Made by a program: the position numbers and the translations under genes | Shown here: positions 62,601 through 64,000 of the stretch, one piece after another | Numbering within the stretch: the first letter of the stretch is position 1 | Layout: every line of letters starts with the position of its first letter | Assembly: GCA_009746045.1 (NCBI GenBank) | Contig: RPFO01000938.1 | Span: 846,262 to 910,261, forward strand | Direction of reading: 5' to 3' | Length of the DNA stretch: 64,000 nucleotides | From: Mesostigma viride | Taxonomy: Eukaryota; Streptophyta; Mesostigmatophyceae; Mesostigmatales; Mesostigmataceae | The notes under the pieces: generated by a model | Told to the model about the DNA's origin: nothing | The model's input: only the letters and a program-made list of their open reading frames with translations | Database searches by the model: none

Positions 62601-62976
62601 CTCCCCAGACGACGAAGGAGGGACATCGCGGAAAAAACGGGAAGCAGGCCAGCAGCATGACTTGCGGTGATCGGATAATTTGGGATCCTAAGGGACAAAC
62701 TATGGCTGAAAAACCACGGGCGGTTCCAACATAAAAGCTTATGTGGATCCATCACCGCCCGCCGCGAAAGTGGAAACTCTACTTACATCGAACGCAGCGC
62801 GTAAATGCGGAGATCTGCCTCTTCCGATGAGGCAATTCTCCTAAACTTGTGCTTGCGGAACACCCAGCGCTTACAAGCGGCTTGTCTTCCATGCTTCGAA
62901 TCCCTTTCGATAGCTCCCGGTGGGCGCCGGGGCCCCAACGCGCGGTAGAGGCCCTTGAGCCAGACACAAATTGCAA
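56629..62976 (-). CDS. ARM-like repeat protein with a C-terminal RING-H2 finger (putative E3 ubiquitin ligase)
   Basis: Phase-compatible exons: 61210-61055 (MAELVGDMMASVTAAATEEE, MALLPRAQEQILAA), 60439-60266 (GAPLLAGLLAETNSMACREV, VVALIRNLAIAPAAHAPLLE, AGVLPGLVDALTDG), 58677-58415 (GYAQDALLSLLLERGTTQV, PSTVYRALMALMDHGSAMLR), and 57300-56629 (RING-H2 and stop TAA). The helical pieces resemble ARM repeats. The RING ligands are ECPIC ... HPCRHRMHRGCAEMW ... CPMC. Inside the last exon a stop-free GT-AG segment (57225-56749, 477 nt) lies between the first Cys pair and the rest; removing it gives normal RING spacing (16 residues). A possible first exon at 62976-62787 (start MQFVSGS, donor TTCGAT before gtaagt) has the right phase for 61210, but intermediate exons may exist. 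RING-H2 proteins usually recruit E2 enzymes; substrate unknown. Confidence 0.7.
57466..57552. repeat. Interstitial telomeric tract flanked by 17-bp direct repeats
   Basis: aacactgtctcaccagt at 57466-57482 and again at 57536-57552 bracket a 53-bp insert that contains about 5-6 ccctaaa units (57495-57538). The array is in telomere orientation CCCTAAA, the green-lineage telomere type. Confidence 0.85.
57785..58010. repeat. 26-bp tandem repeat (RING-gene intron)
   Basis: About 8-9 units of cgtattcacaccgtatcatt with atactg, alternating accgtatc and actgtgtc variants. Confidence 0.9.
59236..60275. repeat. 39-40-bp tandem array of a splice-donor unit, about 26 copies (RING-gene intron)
   Basis: On the coding strand each unit contains GGCAGTGCCGAGT followed by GTGAGTATCC and a ggaaggggaaaggg segment. 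The exon at 60266 ends with exactly GGCAGTGCCGAGT before gtgagtatcc, so the exon-intron junction is the first unit of the array. Copies vary at a few positions (gcactg/gcgctg; cctcgg/ccgtcgg). Confidence 0.95.
61235..61325. repeat. 11-bp tandem repeat (GGCAGGCAAGA)n
   Basis: About 7 units, just upstream (gene sense) of the acceptor for the 61210 exon. Confidence 0.9.
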
Positions 62977-62986
62977 CGGAAGGCAC

Positions 62987-64000
62987 CGCTACGTTACGCC
63001 AATAACGCCATGCTAGCTTCCATGTCCACCCAGACGATCGCTGTGGTTGTTGCAGCCTTCAGCGGGATAAAGCTGCACCGAGTTCGTCGTTTCCTAATGT
63101 TCTGGTCACGTCAGAGAACGCTGATGGTGGCCATGCGGGGATAGTCGGGGAAAAATTAGTAGAGAGTTAAAAAAAACACTGGGTACATTTTACCTGTAAT
63201 GTACCCAGTGTTTACCTATATGTACCCAGTGTTTACCTTACCGGGTTAAGGGTACATTTTCAGCTTGCCGGATACCAAAATTTGGCAAGAATCTTCTGTA
63301 AACTGAAGGGCAAGGAAGTGCTTGTGTATTCAGACAAATCGAAACTGTTGGCATGCGCGGGGAGCCGGGCACTGAACCGAGCATGCTATCAAATTCCATT
63401 ATACTGACACGTGTAGAAACTTTAGAGCGCCAACGCCAGGGAATCTTACGCGAAATATATGTCAATCTGGAAAATACTGATTCTAACTGATCCTTAATCG
63501 CGACCCCGTATGAGCCTATCACAGGGCGTTTTCCACAGAATATTTGCATCGAGCGCCTAACGCTCTACCAGAAAGCGCGGGACTTCAGTCACATGCGAGG
63601 CCCGCCTGCTAGACCGAGACGTCGCGCAAGTATGGCCACGACAACTCTACGATGGCCATGGAGTTTTTGGTTTATCAACGTTGTCGGGCGGACTACGCGC
63701 GCCCGAAGCTCAACTCACAGCAGTGTAACGCGTCAATAATTTCCGCGTCATTCTACGCTGCATTCCGTTACCTTGCTATAGCTATAACTTAGCGGCTCGT
63801 GAACTTATGCAGAATTGACGTGGGCAATTCAAGTTTATGCCATAGACGATAACCAGAATTGTGGGTATGCACACCCAAACATCTCCCTAACGTAATACGG
63901 CAATGGCAGCGAACATACACTGCGCGTAGTTGTGGTGGAGAACCAATTGATCGCGGATTCCTTGCCTGGCCATGCGTGCCGCTTGCATTTCAGCTGCTGT
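62987..64000. other. Right-end region with no supported gene
   Basis: No gene was recognised. It holds a perfect 16-bp inverted repeat (63174-63189 with 63198-63213) and a direct repeat of atgtacccagtgtttacct. Confidence 0.5.

Overview
This window is nuclear DNA from a photosynthetic eukaryote, most likely a green alga. The genes are split by GT-AG spliceosomal introns, many with GTGCGT or GTGAGT donors. A plant-type naphthoate synthase (menB, phylloquinone pathway) carries a peroxisomal PTS2-like signal. A RanBP2 zinc-finger protein matches a land-plant family, and an interstitial CCCTAAA telomere-type tract is present. GC-rich exons, huge intronic microsatellites and non-LTR retroelements would suit a repeat-rich chlorophyte, for example a prasinophyte of the Cymbomonas/Pyramimonas kind. 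The genus is a guess; the green-lineage placement is an inference from the genes. All exon models were built by hand from reading frames, splice sites and phase agreement.

Layout. 1-~5,580 (-): a RAD16-type SNF2 helicase, running off the left edge, with a 15-nt microexon for the Walker A peptide. ~5,600-13,450: mostly repeats and intergenic DNA, with two tentative exons of an unknown membrane protein (-). 13,465-15,325 (+): a decayed ARM-like repeat gene. 15,988-26,246 (-): a BRCT-BRCT-acidic-ePHD chromatin/DNA-damage type gene. 27,190-29,940: LINE relics. 31,418-34,689 (-): a complete five-exon gene for a triple RanBP2 zinc-finger protein. 35,903-43,293 (+): complete nine-exon menB, divergent from the previous gene. 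44,030-49,168: LINE fragments and a near full-length endonuclease/RT LINE broken by frameshifts. 51,622-53,402 (+): a complete two-exon gene for a small membrane protein with CxxC pairs. 54,740-56,230: further LINE pieces. 56,629-~62,976 (-): an ARM-like/RING-H2 gene. The right end (63-64 kb) shows no gene I can support.

The genes do not form one pathway. Three of them (RAD16-like, BRCT-ePHD, RING-H2) belong to classes common in DNA repair, chromatin and ubiquitin work. menB is a quinone-biosynthesis housekeeping gene.

The most unusual signal is a recurrent one. Intronic tandem repeats are built from, or sit directly against, the neighbouring splice junction, so introns hold echoes of exon ends, donors or acceptors. 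The clearest cases are about 26 iterated donors in the RING gene, decoy acceptors and donors in four menB introns, and duplicated exon ends in the ePHD and RAD16-like genes.
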